Assembly (NCBI GenBank): GCA_027886185.1
Contig: WOAB01000317.1
Coordinates: 744,001 to 808,000 of the forward strand
Origin: Rheum nobile
Taxonomy: Eukaryota; Streptophyta; Magnoliopsida; Caryophyllales; Polygonaceae
Direction: 5' to 3'
Length of the DNA stretch: 64,000 nucleotides
Shown: in pieces, positions 23,563 through 34,300 of the stretch
Numbering within the stretch: the stretch's first letter is position 1
How the letters are laid out: each line of letters opens with the position of its first letter
Made by a program: the position numbers and the translations under genes
Notes under the pieces: generated by a model
Seen by the model: only the letters and a program-made list of their open reading frames with translations
Database searches by the model: none
Told to the model about the DNA's origin: nothing

Positions 23563-24797
23563 GGGTTTTTTAGATAAAACCACCCTTTAAACACTAGACT
23601 TTACACAAAACCACCCTTAAACTTGAAGTTTATATAAAACCACCCTTTAAACAAAAAAAAGTTTACAATCAACCACCCACAATAATTTGCCTTGGTTATA
23701 TCTAATATTTGAGAAAAATATGAAAATACCTTCTAAACTTGAAAAACAAGAAAAAAAGACATTTGGATTTACAATGTGGAAAGAGAAAAGATAAAACTAC
23801 GTAAATTCATTGTTTAGTAATTTAGTGCCCAAGAACCTATTAAATTCGTACATATATGTGCCTTTGTTAATTTAGTACGTGCAAAAAAATAATCAAGTCT
23901 ATATCTTATATCAATCAAAGGAGTATTAAATATAAAATAAAATAAAATTAGATTGTATATGAAATGACTAAAATTTATTTCACCTAAAGTCCAAAAAATA
24001 ATCCTACCTTTTAAAGCAACAAAAAATAATACTAATTAGCATATAGACTGAAAGCAATATGAATAAATTTTCCAATAATATTATGTTTAAATTTTTAGCA
24101 TATGCAACGAACTTATGGTTGACATCAAGATACTTGATGGGCAATTAAATAATGAGAAATAATATTTTACTCTGTTTTTTAAATGAAATTCTGATTAATT
24201 TTTTAAAAGAGTTGTAATTTATTGAATAAAAGTAAATATGAGTGAATTTCAATTGCAAAAAAATTACAAAAATTGTAACCCAAGTGTTTAATCAACCATG
24301 TTGAAATCCAATCATTACTCCAACATATATATGATAAATTAAACGGAAATTAAACAAAGAAAACTAAATTATTATTTTAGTCTTTATGTAAATAATTTGT
24401 ATTTTATATTATTTAAAAAAAATATATGAGCTTCATATATATCCGTAGATCTAAATAAACCATAGTACAGTGTGAATTTGTCTAGTTTGTTGAGTCGACC
24501 ATACTATCTAACTATCTAAGTATAGTCTTCATTTATAATTTTTTTTTTTCATGTATGGTGAATAAAAAGAGGTTTTAATGAAGATAATATATTTTTCTTT
24601 TTTATAAATTAAATGGCTTTTCTTTACATGTTTAAAGATAATTTATCTTTTTAACAAATTATATTTATTGGTGATTTGAAGAGAGGGTGGTTCATTGTTA
24701 ATTTTTTTTGTTTAGAGGGTGATTTGATATAAACTTGAAGTTAAAGGGTGATTTTGTGAAAATATATTTTTTAAAGGGTGATTTTGTCTAATAAACC
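23563..24797. mobile_element. Non-autonomous MULE, 1235 bp
   Basis: Flanked by the identical 9-bp repeat TAGAAAATA at 23554-23562 and 24798-24806. Terminal inverted repeats of about 130 bp carry a repeated AAAACCACCCTTTAAA-type phrase. The ends read GGGTTTTTTAGA and, inversely, GGTTTATTAGA. The interior is AT-rich with no coding capacity. The TIR differs from that of the 6-kb MULE, apart from a loosely similar ACCCTTTAA wording. Confidence 0.85.
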
Positions 24798-24806
24798 TAG
24801 AAAATA

Positions 24807-25725
24807 ATGTATAACTGAAAAAACTTGACATAGTGGTATGGGCTTTACTAAACGAAAGTCGAAAGGTAAGTGGGGAGTACGTCACGTGGGGTAGTGGGTG
24901 GACTACACGTGTGATGCTTTGAATGCATAAGCAAAGGCCAAATCATTTAATTCCATGCTACAAGATCCAACAATGTAACTTACGCAACTTGCTTCATTTT
25001 TATTCTAAAATCCCTAAAAAAGAAACTCCAGCCCGTATTAACTGGATATCTTCTTTACCCAGATTTTGTTCCTAGATATTCAAAGTACTTACAAGAGAGA
25101 TATTTGCATATTAGCTAATTATAATATTGGGAAATTATTTGTCAAATATTCTCTTTGTTTCGTAATATTTGTCTATTTTACAATTTTCACACTTATTAAG
25201 ACAAGTTAGAGCTATAAAGTAGTATTGTCATTGTCAAATTTTGTATTTTATTTTTCAAGAATGACTATATACATTGTCACCACATGAGAATGACTTGTTT
25301 TGCTATTTGAGGAGGGGGAATGACTTTTTCGATATAATTATTGTAAAAAAGTTATAGCTAAAATGGGATAAGTATTATGAAACGAAAAAAATAATAGGAT
25401 TATGATAAAATTAAGTAATGCAATTAAAATCATTTTGGCCTTAATACTAACATCTTAGGGTTTGTTTGAATTTTCAAAATAATGAATTATATTGTATTCT
25501 CTTGTATTAGAACAATAATTTAATATAATTCAATATCGAATAAATGCATTATTTCAAAAATTGAAATAGACTATTAAAATAATTAAAGTAGATCCAAATT
25601 ATATAAAACTGTTTCTTTTGAACCTGCCAAATTAAATTCACAGAATATGCAATTTTATTATATGTTGAATAAGAAGTAAGAACCCACCCCTGTTACTTCC
25701 TGCACATCCTCAATTTCCAAGGCTT
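24807..25725. other. Upstream region of the DUF1442 gene, with a degenerate MITE
   Basis: AT-rich. About 25147-25392 looks like an eroded Stowaway-like MITE: TTCTCTTTGTTTCGTAATATTTGTC is mirrored by ATAAGTATTATGAAACGAAA. G-box motifs are listed separately. No gene is seen. Confidence 0.45.
24883..24911. promoter_or_regulatory. Two G-box/ABRE-like motifs
   Basis: CACGTG occurs at 24883-24888 (context GTCACGTGG) and again at 24906-24911 (ACACGTGT). Pairs of such sites are bound by bZIP and bHLH factors, for example in ABA or light responses. They lie about 850 bp upstream of the inferred transcription start of the DUF1442 gene, so a role there is inference. Confidence 0.4.
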
Positions 25726-25730
25726 CTCTG

Positions 25731-25739
25731 TATATATAA
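25731..25739 (+). promoter_or_regulatory. TATA box of the DUF1442 gene
   Basis: TATATATAA about 130 bp upstream of the ATG, followed 25-35 bp later by a CT-rich region suitable for transcription start. Confidence 0.6.
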
Positions 25740-25865
25740 TACTAGTGTCTCCAAAGTATCCTCACTAGTCACTCCACTTCCTCATCCAGATTAAATTCAG
25801 ATAATTCAAATTCGCTCCCTTTTAAAAAAAAAGATAGATCAAATAGCTATTACAAATTTCTCAAA

Positions 25866-26643
25866 ATGCCCAATTGGTCTGCTGAAAATGCCACAAGAGC
25901 CTACCTTAGAGCCCTTCAAATGGTAAAAAACAAACAAACAAGAATCTCTTGTTTTTTATATTCATTTTGATGTTGATTTAGCGATTATTATTAATTTAGA
26001 TGTTAAAGTTATAAATTTTATGTATCTGCAGGGGAAAAGAGGGAAAGAGCCGGATGTGGCGGAGTTCATTTCAGCATTAGCTGCAGGAAACAACGCGCAG
26101 CTAATGGTGGAGGTATGCAGCGCCGCCGGATCAACCACCTTAGCACTGGTGGCCGCCGCCCACCAGACCGGCGGAAAGGTGGTTTGCATCGTGCCTGGAT
26201 CGGATGACCTGAGCGCGTCGATACACGCGCTGGGGCCGTACTCGGAGCGCGTGGAGTTGGTTGCTGCAGCAGGGGTGGATGCAGGGGAGTCGCTGTTGAG
26301 TGAGTACAAGGGGGCTGATTTCGTGTTGGTTGACTGCCACGTGGACGCCCACGTGCTCCGGGCGGCGGCCGGGTGCGTGGTGGTCGGGTACAACGCCGGC
26401 GGGCACCGCCAAGGCAAGGCGGCGGCGATGTGGGGGGAGTTGAAGGGGCACTATTTGCCGATTGGTGAAGGGCTGTTGGTGGCCAGAGTGAGTGGCGGAG
26501 CTGGAGGCGGGGAGAGTGGGGGGTGGCGGCGTTGCGGTGGAGGGAAGAGGAGTAGGTGGGTTGTGAAGGTGGATAAGTGCACCGGGGAAGAACATGTTTT
26601 TAGGGTGACTTCCCCACACCATAAGGTGATTCAATTAGCTTAA
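25866..26643 (+). CDS. DUF1442 family protein (SAM-methyltransferase-like fold)
   Basis: Two exons, 25866-25922 and 26032-26643, joined in phase 0 with a GTAAAA donor and CTGCAG acceptor, encode 222 residues. The N-terminus (MPNWSAENATRAYLRAL) is typical of plant DUF1442 proteins such as At2g45360 and At3g60780. A Rossmann-like segment follows, rich in small residues (VEVCSAAGSTTLALVAAA), then the VVCIVP strand and a conserved VLVDCHVDAHVLRAA block. The C-terminal part is Gly/Arg-rich and ends HKVIQLA. No enzymatic activity is established; the fold is predicted to be methyltransferase-like. Exon 2 is far more GC-rich than its surroundings. A LINE is inserted 62 bases after the stop codon, inside the 3'UTR. 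Confidence 0.9.
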
Positions 26644-26958
26644 TTAAGTAATTAGTGTTATGAAAAGTTGTCAAGTTTGTACATATCAAGGGACTTGGAG
26701 TGGTAACTGTAATACAAGAAGGAAGCTTGTCGTTATGTGCGCGATCTAGGGTTTGCTAGGCGGCGACTTGTGGGTTCTTAAGTATAGCGTTTGCTATCCT
26801 CGTCTTCCGGTGTGAAGGTTTGGTCCTTGTGTATTTATTCCGTTCCGTTGGTCTCTTCTTGTCTCATCTGCCACCCTTCCATCTTTCTTTTGTTTTTACT
26901 GTACTCTTGTAAGCTTTGTTCTTATTTTTTTAAGAAAAGTTGGTAGCTTCCTGTACAC

Positions 26959-28035
26959 ATGACATCAGATTTAGAAAAAGCATGGGGGAAACTAAAGCTC
27001 ACTGAACATGAAGAAAACGTGGAGAAATTTGAAGATTTAGTGGAGCCAGCTGATTTTCGTAGAATCAACCTGGGATTGGCTGGTAAATTGATGGTTCAAG
27101 GTGAATTCAACAGGAAAGCTTTGAAACGTACTATGGAACTTTTATGGAAGCCTAAGAGAGGGCTTTCAGTTAAAGAACTAGAAAACAACATCTTCATTTT
27201 CCAGTTCTTCACTTAGGAAGATAAAAGACGGGTGCTAGCCTTGAAAGAACTGAATGGGGGAGAAAAACCAGAGGATCTGCGCTTTGAAAAAAACCCTTTC
27301 TGGGTTGAAGTGTGTAATGTGCCGTTTAATCGATAAAATATGCTACTTGCAAGAAAGGCTGGTAACAAAGCTGAAACTTTCCTGTGTTTTGAAGAGAATC
27401 AAGCGGAGAAATGGGATTCAACAATGAAACTCAGGGCTGAGATTGACATCACTAAACCATTAGTTAGGGGAATGAAAGCAAGTTTCGGCAAAGAGACACC
27501 CATCTGGCTCCAATTTAAATATCAACATTTGCCTGATTTCTGCTACAGGTGTGGTCTGTTAGGGCATATTGATAGAGATTGTGAATATAAGGTGGATGAA
27601 GAGGGAGATACTGAGGAAAACCAGTACGGACAGTGGCTAAGATCGACCCCAAGGAAAACCTTTTTGAGGGATGGGAAAGAACAGATTGAAGCAGATAAGA
27701 AGAAATTCGAGGTGTTTTTACAGGATAGGAAACACAAGGAGCATGAAAAGACTGAGAAAACTGTGGTGAGTAAAGATCAGATTGAAGCAAGACAACCCAT
27801 AAATGATGGAGAATCCACTAATACAGAAAAGCAGGGAACTGAAACAGAGATTAGTGCACCTGGTGATGTGGATATTGAGTCCCAAGAGGGAAGTAAACAT
27901 GACATGATACCGAACAACTTGACACTGGATTTTGTTGCAGATGAGTATGTGAGTAAAGGGGAAGGAAAGTCAGGTATGATGTGGAAAAGACAAGCGAGAG
28001 CTAAGGCTGAGTCTGCACATGCAGGTTGGCAATAA
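26959..28035 (+). pseudogene. LINE ORF1: DUF4283 plus CCHC zinc knuckle
   Basis: Nucleic-acid-binding ORF1 protein of plant LINEs. The N-terminal DUF4283-like domain (LVGKLMVQG-type core, here GLAGKLMVQGEFN) is followed by a linker and the zinc knuckle CYRCGLLGHIDRDC. A charged Glu/Lys-rich tail completes it. In-frame stops occur at 27214-27216 (TAG) and near 27334-27336 (TAA); otherwise the same frame continues to 28035. Confidence 0.85.
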
Positions 28036-30775
28036 GGAATTCCATGGGAAGAGGAAAATGAATCAGGGTCTTGAAAGAATGGAAACTGATGAGGATGGGG
28101 TGGGGACAGGACAAATTCACAAGATGAGGAAAGTCATGATACAGGAACCACACTCTCAGATTTTGGCTTGATCCAACCCCGCCAGACGCCATGAGTTGCA
28201 TTAGTATAAACTGTCGGGGTCTGGGCAACCCCGGTGCAGTGAGGTCCCTCATGGAAGTAATGAGGAGGGAAGCCCCGGCAATGATGTTCCTTTGTGAGAC
28301 GAAACTCATTTGTCGTGAAATGCAAGGTCTCATTAATAAGATGAAACACTATAATGGTTTGGCAGTTGACTGTTGTGGTAGAGCTGGTGGGATCGCTTTT
28401 GTGTGGAAAAAAGAGATGAAGTGCGCTCTTCGATCGATGTCAGTGCACCACATCGATTTGGATGTGCTGGATGAGGAAGACCGAGTTGAATGGAGAGCCA
28501 CTGGTATTTATGGCTGGCCAGAGGTGGAAAATCGCAAGCTTACTTGGCAATTATTAAATCTATTGGGAGAAAACTGTAATGATCCTTGGATGTGTATGGG
28601 TGATTTCAACGAAATCCTGCATAATTTTGAGAAACAAGGCGGGAATGAGAGGCCTAACAGACTTATGGAGGCATTTAGAGAATGCCTTGAGGAGTATCAT
28701 TTCACCTATGATAACGGAAGAGTTGGGGATCAGATTCGTGGCAAACAACCAGTGGAAGATTAAATTTCAAAAAGCTAAGGTGGTTCACTTAGATAGAGAA
28801 TGGTCAGATCACTGTCCAATTAAACTGTTTTTCTCGGGGGACAAACAAGAAAAAGGGAAAAGGCTGTTCAGATTTGAGGAAGCTTGGGCTGAAAAGGAAG
28901 AGTGCAGGAACACAATCAGGAAAGCTTGGACAGAGGAAGACGGTCGCGTCTCTAAAAAAATCAGAAATTGTGCAATAAACCTGGTGAATCTGGCTGCCGG
29001 CGAAAGAAAGATTAGAAAAACTTTGGACAAGAAGAGGAGAATGCTCAAAGATCTCAATGTGGGTTATATCTCCACTGAACAGATGAAACGAATAAGAGCT
29101 TTGATAAAACAGATTGCAGGTCTTATAGCCGAGGAAGAGAAATTTTGGAGGCAACGAAGTCGTATCATGTGGCTTAAGGAAGGAGACAAGAACACTGCCT
29201 TTTTTCATAGAAGGGCTTCGATCAGAAGGGACAAGAATGCCATTAAAAAACTCACAAATGACCAAGGTGAGGTCAAAACTGAAAAGGGGGAGATTAATGA
29301 TATAGCTGTCAACTATTTCTCAAGACTCTTTCAAAAATCACAGCTGACAGATTCTGATAGGTTATTTGATGTAGTTCAACCAGTAGTCACAGAGGAAATG
29401 AATGACTCTCTTTGCAGAATTTTCAACAAAGATGAAATTGTGGAAGCATTGAAACAGATTCATCCTCTCAAAGCACCTGGTTCTGATGGTATGTGTGCCC
29501 TTTTCTTTCATACGTACTGGGATGTCATTGGTGATGATGTAGCCTCTGAGATACTAAATATGCTGAATGGAGGGGATATTAGCAAAGAGATGAATGAGAC
29601 ATTTCTAGTGTTGATTGCCAAGAAGAAAAAGCCCATGGTCATGGATGATTTTAGGCTTTGTAACGTCATTTACAAAATTATGTCCAAGATGGTCGCAAAT
29701 AGAATGAAAAACTTTCTAGATGAGATCATTGATCCTTGTCAGAGCGCGTTTGTTCCGGGTAGGCTGATAACTGATAATATAGTCACAGCTTTTGAGTTGT
29801 TCCACCATATGAGAAGCACAGAAAACATCTAGCTCTGAAGCTCGATATGTCAAAGGCTTATGATAGGGTTGACTGGGATTTTCTTGAAGGTATGATGTTG
29901 AGGTTGGGTTTTAGGAACCAATGGGTTAAGTGTGTAATGAACTGTATATCGTCAACCAGCTTTAAGATTCTGATCAATGGTTCCCCTTCTCTCCAACAAA
30001 AGGATTAAGGCAGGGGGATCCCTTATCCCCTTACCTCTTCATCCTTGTAAGCCAAGCCCTCACTGCGTTGTTTAACAGGGTTGAGAATGATGGTCTTCAA
30101 GGCATCAGAATTGCACCCTTCAACACCTAGAATTTCACATTTATTATATGCTGATGATAGCATATTCTTCTTTGAAGCCAGTGTGTATCAAGCTGGTTTG
30201 GTGAGGAATTTGCTTGAATTGTATCAAAAAAGAGGGTCTGGGCAGAAACTCAACCTTGAGAAAACAGAAATGACTTTCAGTAAAGGGACCCCAGGGAGAT
30301 TAAAGGAGGAGGTGATTGCTGCGGTAGGAACAAATGGAAGAGAAATCCAGAAATATATTGGGTCTTCCTACCCATGTAGGAAAATCGAAAAGAGAAATCT
30401 TTAGAGCTGTACGGGACAAGGTTGAGAAGCGTCTATCTGGATGGAATGCTCAGTGTTTGTCAAAGGCGGGCCGTGAGATTCTCATCAAGGCTGTCGCGCA
30501 ATCCATTCCGACGTATTCTATGAGCCTCTTTAAAATTCCGGAGACGTTTGTTGCAGAACTTCAATCTTCTATTAACAGATTTTGGTGGGGTCAAAAAGAA
30601 AACAACAGGAAAATTCATTGGTGTAGCAAAAGGAAATTATGTATGACCAAGTCAAGGGGAGGAATGGGGTTCAGGGATCTAAATTTCTTCAACTGGGCCC
30701 TACTTGGAAGACAATGTTGGAAAATTATGCACAAGGAAGATTCCTTAATGGAAAGGATTTTGAGAGCAAGATATT

Positions 30776-32831
30776 TGTAGGAATATAATTTCCTATATGC
30801 ATACGAAAGATTTAAACTGCAAATATATGAACATGAATTAAGGAAATCTAAAGTTTAGAAATACTGAACGAAGAACGGATGTAGAGTCGAGACCGAAATC
30901 TCTTTCCTTAATTCTGAAAACGCCCCGTAGTGTGACGGTTGTTGACGTTCCGAATCCCAGGATACAACTCCGACGATCTCTTGAACCGCACAACCCAGTA
31001 ACAAGAGCCTACGAACCCACGAATCTGTGTGTACTCTCAGACCCAATTTTCGGAAAAAACAGAGAGGAGGAAGAGAAGGATCGTTGTGTTGGATGTCTCG
31101 AATGAGAGAGCTATCACTCGTTTAAAGAGTTTCGGAAGTTACGTTTCAAAAGAGGAGGGAGTTACAGATCTTATGTCATAAATGGGTCAAAGCCCATTAA
31201 TGGGCCTTCTGGATCGGCCCAAAAAGATAGGGCGTTGGCTGGCCAGCCCCCGATCCAACCCAACCTAACCCGGACTCGCTCGGGCCGGCCCGAGCTCGAC
31301 TCGGCTCGGCGCGCCCTCTCCCCATTGAAAACGGGTTACGTTTCAAAAGAGGAGGGAGTTACAGATCTTATGTCATAAATGGGTCAAAGCCCATTAATGG
31401 GCCTTCTGGATCAGCCCAAAAAGATAGGGCGTTGGCTGGCTAGCCCCCGATCCAACCCAACCCAACCCGGACTCGCTCGGGCCGGCCCGAGCTCGACTCG
31501 GCTCGGCGCGCCCTCTCCCCATTGAAAACGGGTTACATTTCAAAAGAGGAGGGAGTTACAGATCTTATGTCATAAATGGGTCAAAGCCCACTAATGGGCC
31601 TTCTGGATCGGCCCAAAAAGATAGGGCGTTGGCTGGCCAGCCCCCGATCCAACCCAACCCAACCCGGACTCGCTCGGGCCGGCCCGAGCTCGACTCGGCT
31701 CGGCTCGGCGCGCCCTCTCCCCATTGAAAACAGGTTACGTTTCAAAAGAGGAGGGAGTTACAAATCTTATGTCATAAATGGGTCAAAGCCCATTAATGGG
31801 CCTTCTGGATCGGCCCAAAAAGATAGGGCGTTGGCTGGCCAGCCCCCGATCCAACCCAACCCAACCCGGACTCGCTCGGGCCGGCCCGAGCTCGACTCGA
31901 CGCGCCCTCTCCCCATTGAAAACGGGTTACGTTTCAAAAGAGGAGGGAGTTACAGATCTTATGTCATAAATGGGTCAAAGCCCATTAATGGGCCTTCTGG
32001 ATCGGCCCAAAAAGATAGGGCGTTGGCTGGCCAACCCCCGATCCAACCCAACCCAACCCGGACTCGCTCGGGCCGGCCCGAACTCGACTCGGCTCGACGC
32101 GCCCTCTCCCCATTGAAAACGGGTTACGTTTCAAAAGAGGAGGGAGTTACAGATCTTATGTCATAAATGGGTCAAAGCCCATTAATGGGCCTTCTAGATC
32201 GGCCCAAAAAGATAGGGCATTGGCTGGCCAGCCCCCGATCCAACCCAACCCAACCCAGACTCGCTCGGGCCGGCCCGAGCTCGACTCGGCTCGGCGCGCC
32301 CTCTCCCCATTGAAAACGGGTTACGTTTCAAAAGAGGAGGGAGTTACAGATCTTATGTCATAAATGGGTCAAAGCCCATTAATGGGCCTTCTGGATCGGC
32401 CCAAAAAGATAGGGCGTTGGCTGGCCAGCCCCCGATCCAACCCAACCCAACCCAACCCGGACTCGCTCGGGCCGGCCCGAGCTCGACTCGGCTCGGCACG
32501 CCCTCTCCCCATTGAAAACGGATAATGACCCAAGGCCACAACCTTAGGTCTATATTCCCCTTATATATACTAGGAGATTTATCTCCAAACTTCCAATATG
32601 GGACAAGAAATTGCCCCCACATTTGTTCAAGTTTTGCACTTCATGCAAGCTACTTTGGGCCTCCATTTCTCATTCAAACGGAAATCATTTTCGTCGTATG
32701 AGTACACTACGAGAATGTACTCGCGTAGAGGAAGCCAAAGCTTCCACTTTCCGGTGTTGACAATGGCCAGAGCCCACCGGAATTGTGCCCGGAAAAGTTC
32801 CCGGCGCCACATGTGAAAATGAGTTCTAACA
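30776..32831 (-). mobile_element. Solo LTR (2056 bp) inside LINE ORF2
   Basis: Inserted with a 5-bp duplication ATATT (30771-30775 and 32832-32836). Removing it and one duplication restores the LINE reading across RARYFPRRN. Ends are TG...CA. On the minus strand it starts TGTTAGAACTCATTTTCAC, typical of Ty1/copia LTRs, and has a TATATATAAGG box near 32570. No internal domain is present. Its body contains the 197-bp array. Confidence 0.87.
31141..32523 (+). repeat. Seven tandem copies of a ~197-bp unit within the solo LTR
   Basis: Units start at 31141, 31338, 31535, 31737, 31929, 32126 and 32323. Periods are 197, 197, 202, 192, 197 and 197. The 5-bp differences come from gain or loss of a CTCGG step in a GC-rich tract. 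Copies differ at only a few positions, so the amplification is recent. Each unit has GGGCCGGCCCGAGCTCG and CCCATTAATGGGCC palindromic segments. Confidence 0.95.
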
Positions 32832-34175
32832 ATATTTTCCTAGAAGAAATTTTATGAATGCTGAGTTGGGCTATAGGCCGAGCTATTTGGGAAGCTAAAT
32901 GGGTGGTGAAAAAGGGTATGAAATGGTAGGTGGGCAACGGGAGATCCATCTCTGTATGGAAGGACCCGTGGGTAGACACAAATTGCAACTTTTCAGTGAT
33001 TAGCCCACCTATGAACTTTAACCCGAATATGAGAGTTGCAGTTGCAGAGCTATTCAATGAAGCTGGCTCTGATTGGGACGAACATAAACTCACTTCTTTT
33101 TTTCTCCCTGAACGAATTCGATCAATCCCCATTAGTTACTCCTTGCCGGATGACGTTCTCAGATGGGGATGGAGTAGAACGGGGGATTACACAGTTAGGT
33201 CCGCATATCATGGGATTAAGGGAGAAAACGACTCGATGACGTACCCGGGAAGTAGTACTTCTGATCAAAAGATCTGGGCGGCTAATACAACCCCAAGAGT
33301 CAGGATGCTTTGTAATGACGCTTTGCCTTCAAACGTCCGCCTCCACAGAAGGATTGAAAACCATCTTCCAGATTGCCCAATCTGTGGTTTCTGCCCGGAA
33401 TATGACCTGCACATTTTCAGAGACTGCAGCGAATCTGTGTATTGATAAATCTGCTCAGTCCTTGTTAGATTGGATTAGTCTTATGGAGTTGAATCTGGAC
33501 AAAGACAATTTCGCTCTGTTCTTGACATTACATTACTCTGCGCTATCTGGGACAAACGAAACACATGGGTGTTTGAAGGCATTCTAAAAGAGGAGAATTT
33601 GGTGATCGCAGGGGTTCGAGGTCTACTAGATGGCATTTATGAAGGAAAGACAAAAAAAATTCCTCCTGACAGATCACGTTGGTCTCCTCCTGTTGCAGGT
33701 TGGTACAAACTGAATGCTGATGCTTGCGTGATGGAGGGGAAAGGTTCTGGTTTGGGTGTCTGTATTAGAGATGACAAAGGGTTAGTGGTGGGTGCTTGCA
33801 CTGCAGACCTGATATGTGGCTGAAGCCAAAGCTGTATCTCTGGGTTTACAGTTAGTTGTTGCGCTCCAGCTGAACAAGGTGGTGGTCGAGTCTGATTGTA
33901 ACAACCTTATCCAGGCCCTCAACGATCGCAAATCTAATTGGCCTGTAAGTATAAGCTTTCTGCTCAAGGATGTTATGGCTCTGTCTAATTACTGTGATGT
34001 GCAAACAATGCTGCACATGAGATTGCTAGATGTGAACCTTGGGTTCATGGTCTTAGGATGTGGGATAAGTACTGTACGCCTCCTGTATGTTCGATCCTTT
34101 TGGATCAACTGTTTAATGAAAGAATTTAGTGCTTCCGCACTTTGATATCAAAAAAAAAAAGGGACTTGGAGTGGT

Positions 34176-34300
34176 GAAGATCTGGCTTTTGTAATGTTTT
34201 TTTTGCTTTGAAAAGCTTAGATGTTGTTGTTACATATAATTAAGTATAATGTAAGGGTTTTTGGCCTCTCTCTTTTATATTGTGGAGAAAATATAAGAAA
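34176..34300 (+). other. Displaced remainder of the DUF1442 3'UTR
   Basis: This sequence directly followed 26704 before the LINE inserted. It continues T-rich (TTTGTAATG, TAATTAAGTATAATGTAAG), as expected near a plant poly(A) site. Confidence 0.55.

Larger units (their letters stand above)
28191..34140 (+). pseudogene. LINE ORF2: AP endonuclease, reverse transcriptase, RNase H (broken)
   Basis: The start (ISINCRGLGNP) is the classical first motif of the plant LINE endonuclease, followed by FLCETK and GDFNE motifs. A frameshift near 28700-28750 and a loss of about 20 codons precede WSDHCPI. The reverse transcriptase follows with LKAPGSDG, SAFVPGR, LDMSKAYDRV, LRQGDPLSPYLF and the catalytic YADD. 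There are frameshifts near 29825, 29990 and 30360. The reading at LRARYF is interrupted by the solo LTR and resumes at 32837 with PRRNFMNAELGY. A zf-RVT region (about 32913-33445) and RNase H (about 33700-34050, NADAC and VVESDCN motifs) complete it. Confidence 0.9.
26705..34160 (+). mobile_element. Near full-length LINE in the 3'UTR of the DUF1442 gene
   Basis: Flanked by a direct repeat GGGACTTGGAGTGGT (26690-26704 and 34161-34175), ending in poly(A) after GATATC. It holds a 5'UTR (26705-26958), a degenerate ORF1 and a degenerate ORF2 with endonuclease, reverse transcriptase, zf-RVT and RNase H domains. A solo LTR of 2056 bp (30776-32831) splits ORF2, so the LINE itself is about 5.4 kb. It is in the same orientation as the host gene. 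Several stops and frameshifts show that it is dead. Confidence 0.93.

Noticed and set aside
31576..32166. 196-codon open frame across the 197-bp array
   Set aside because: The frame stays open only because the unit lacks stops in that phase. It lies within a solo LTR and has no domain.
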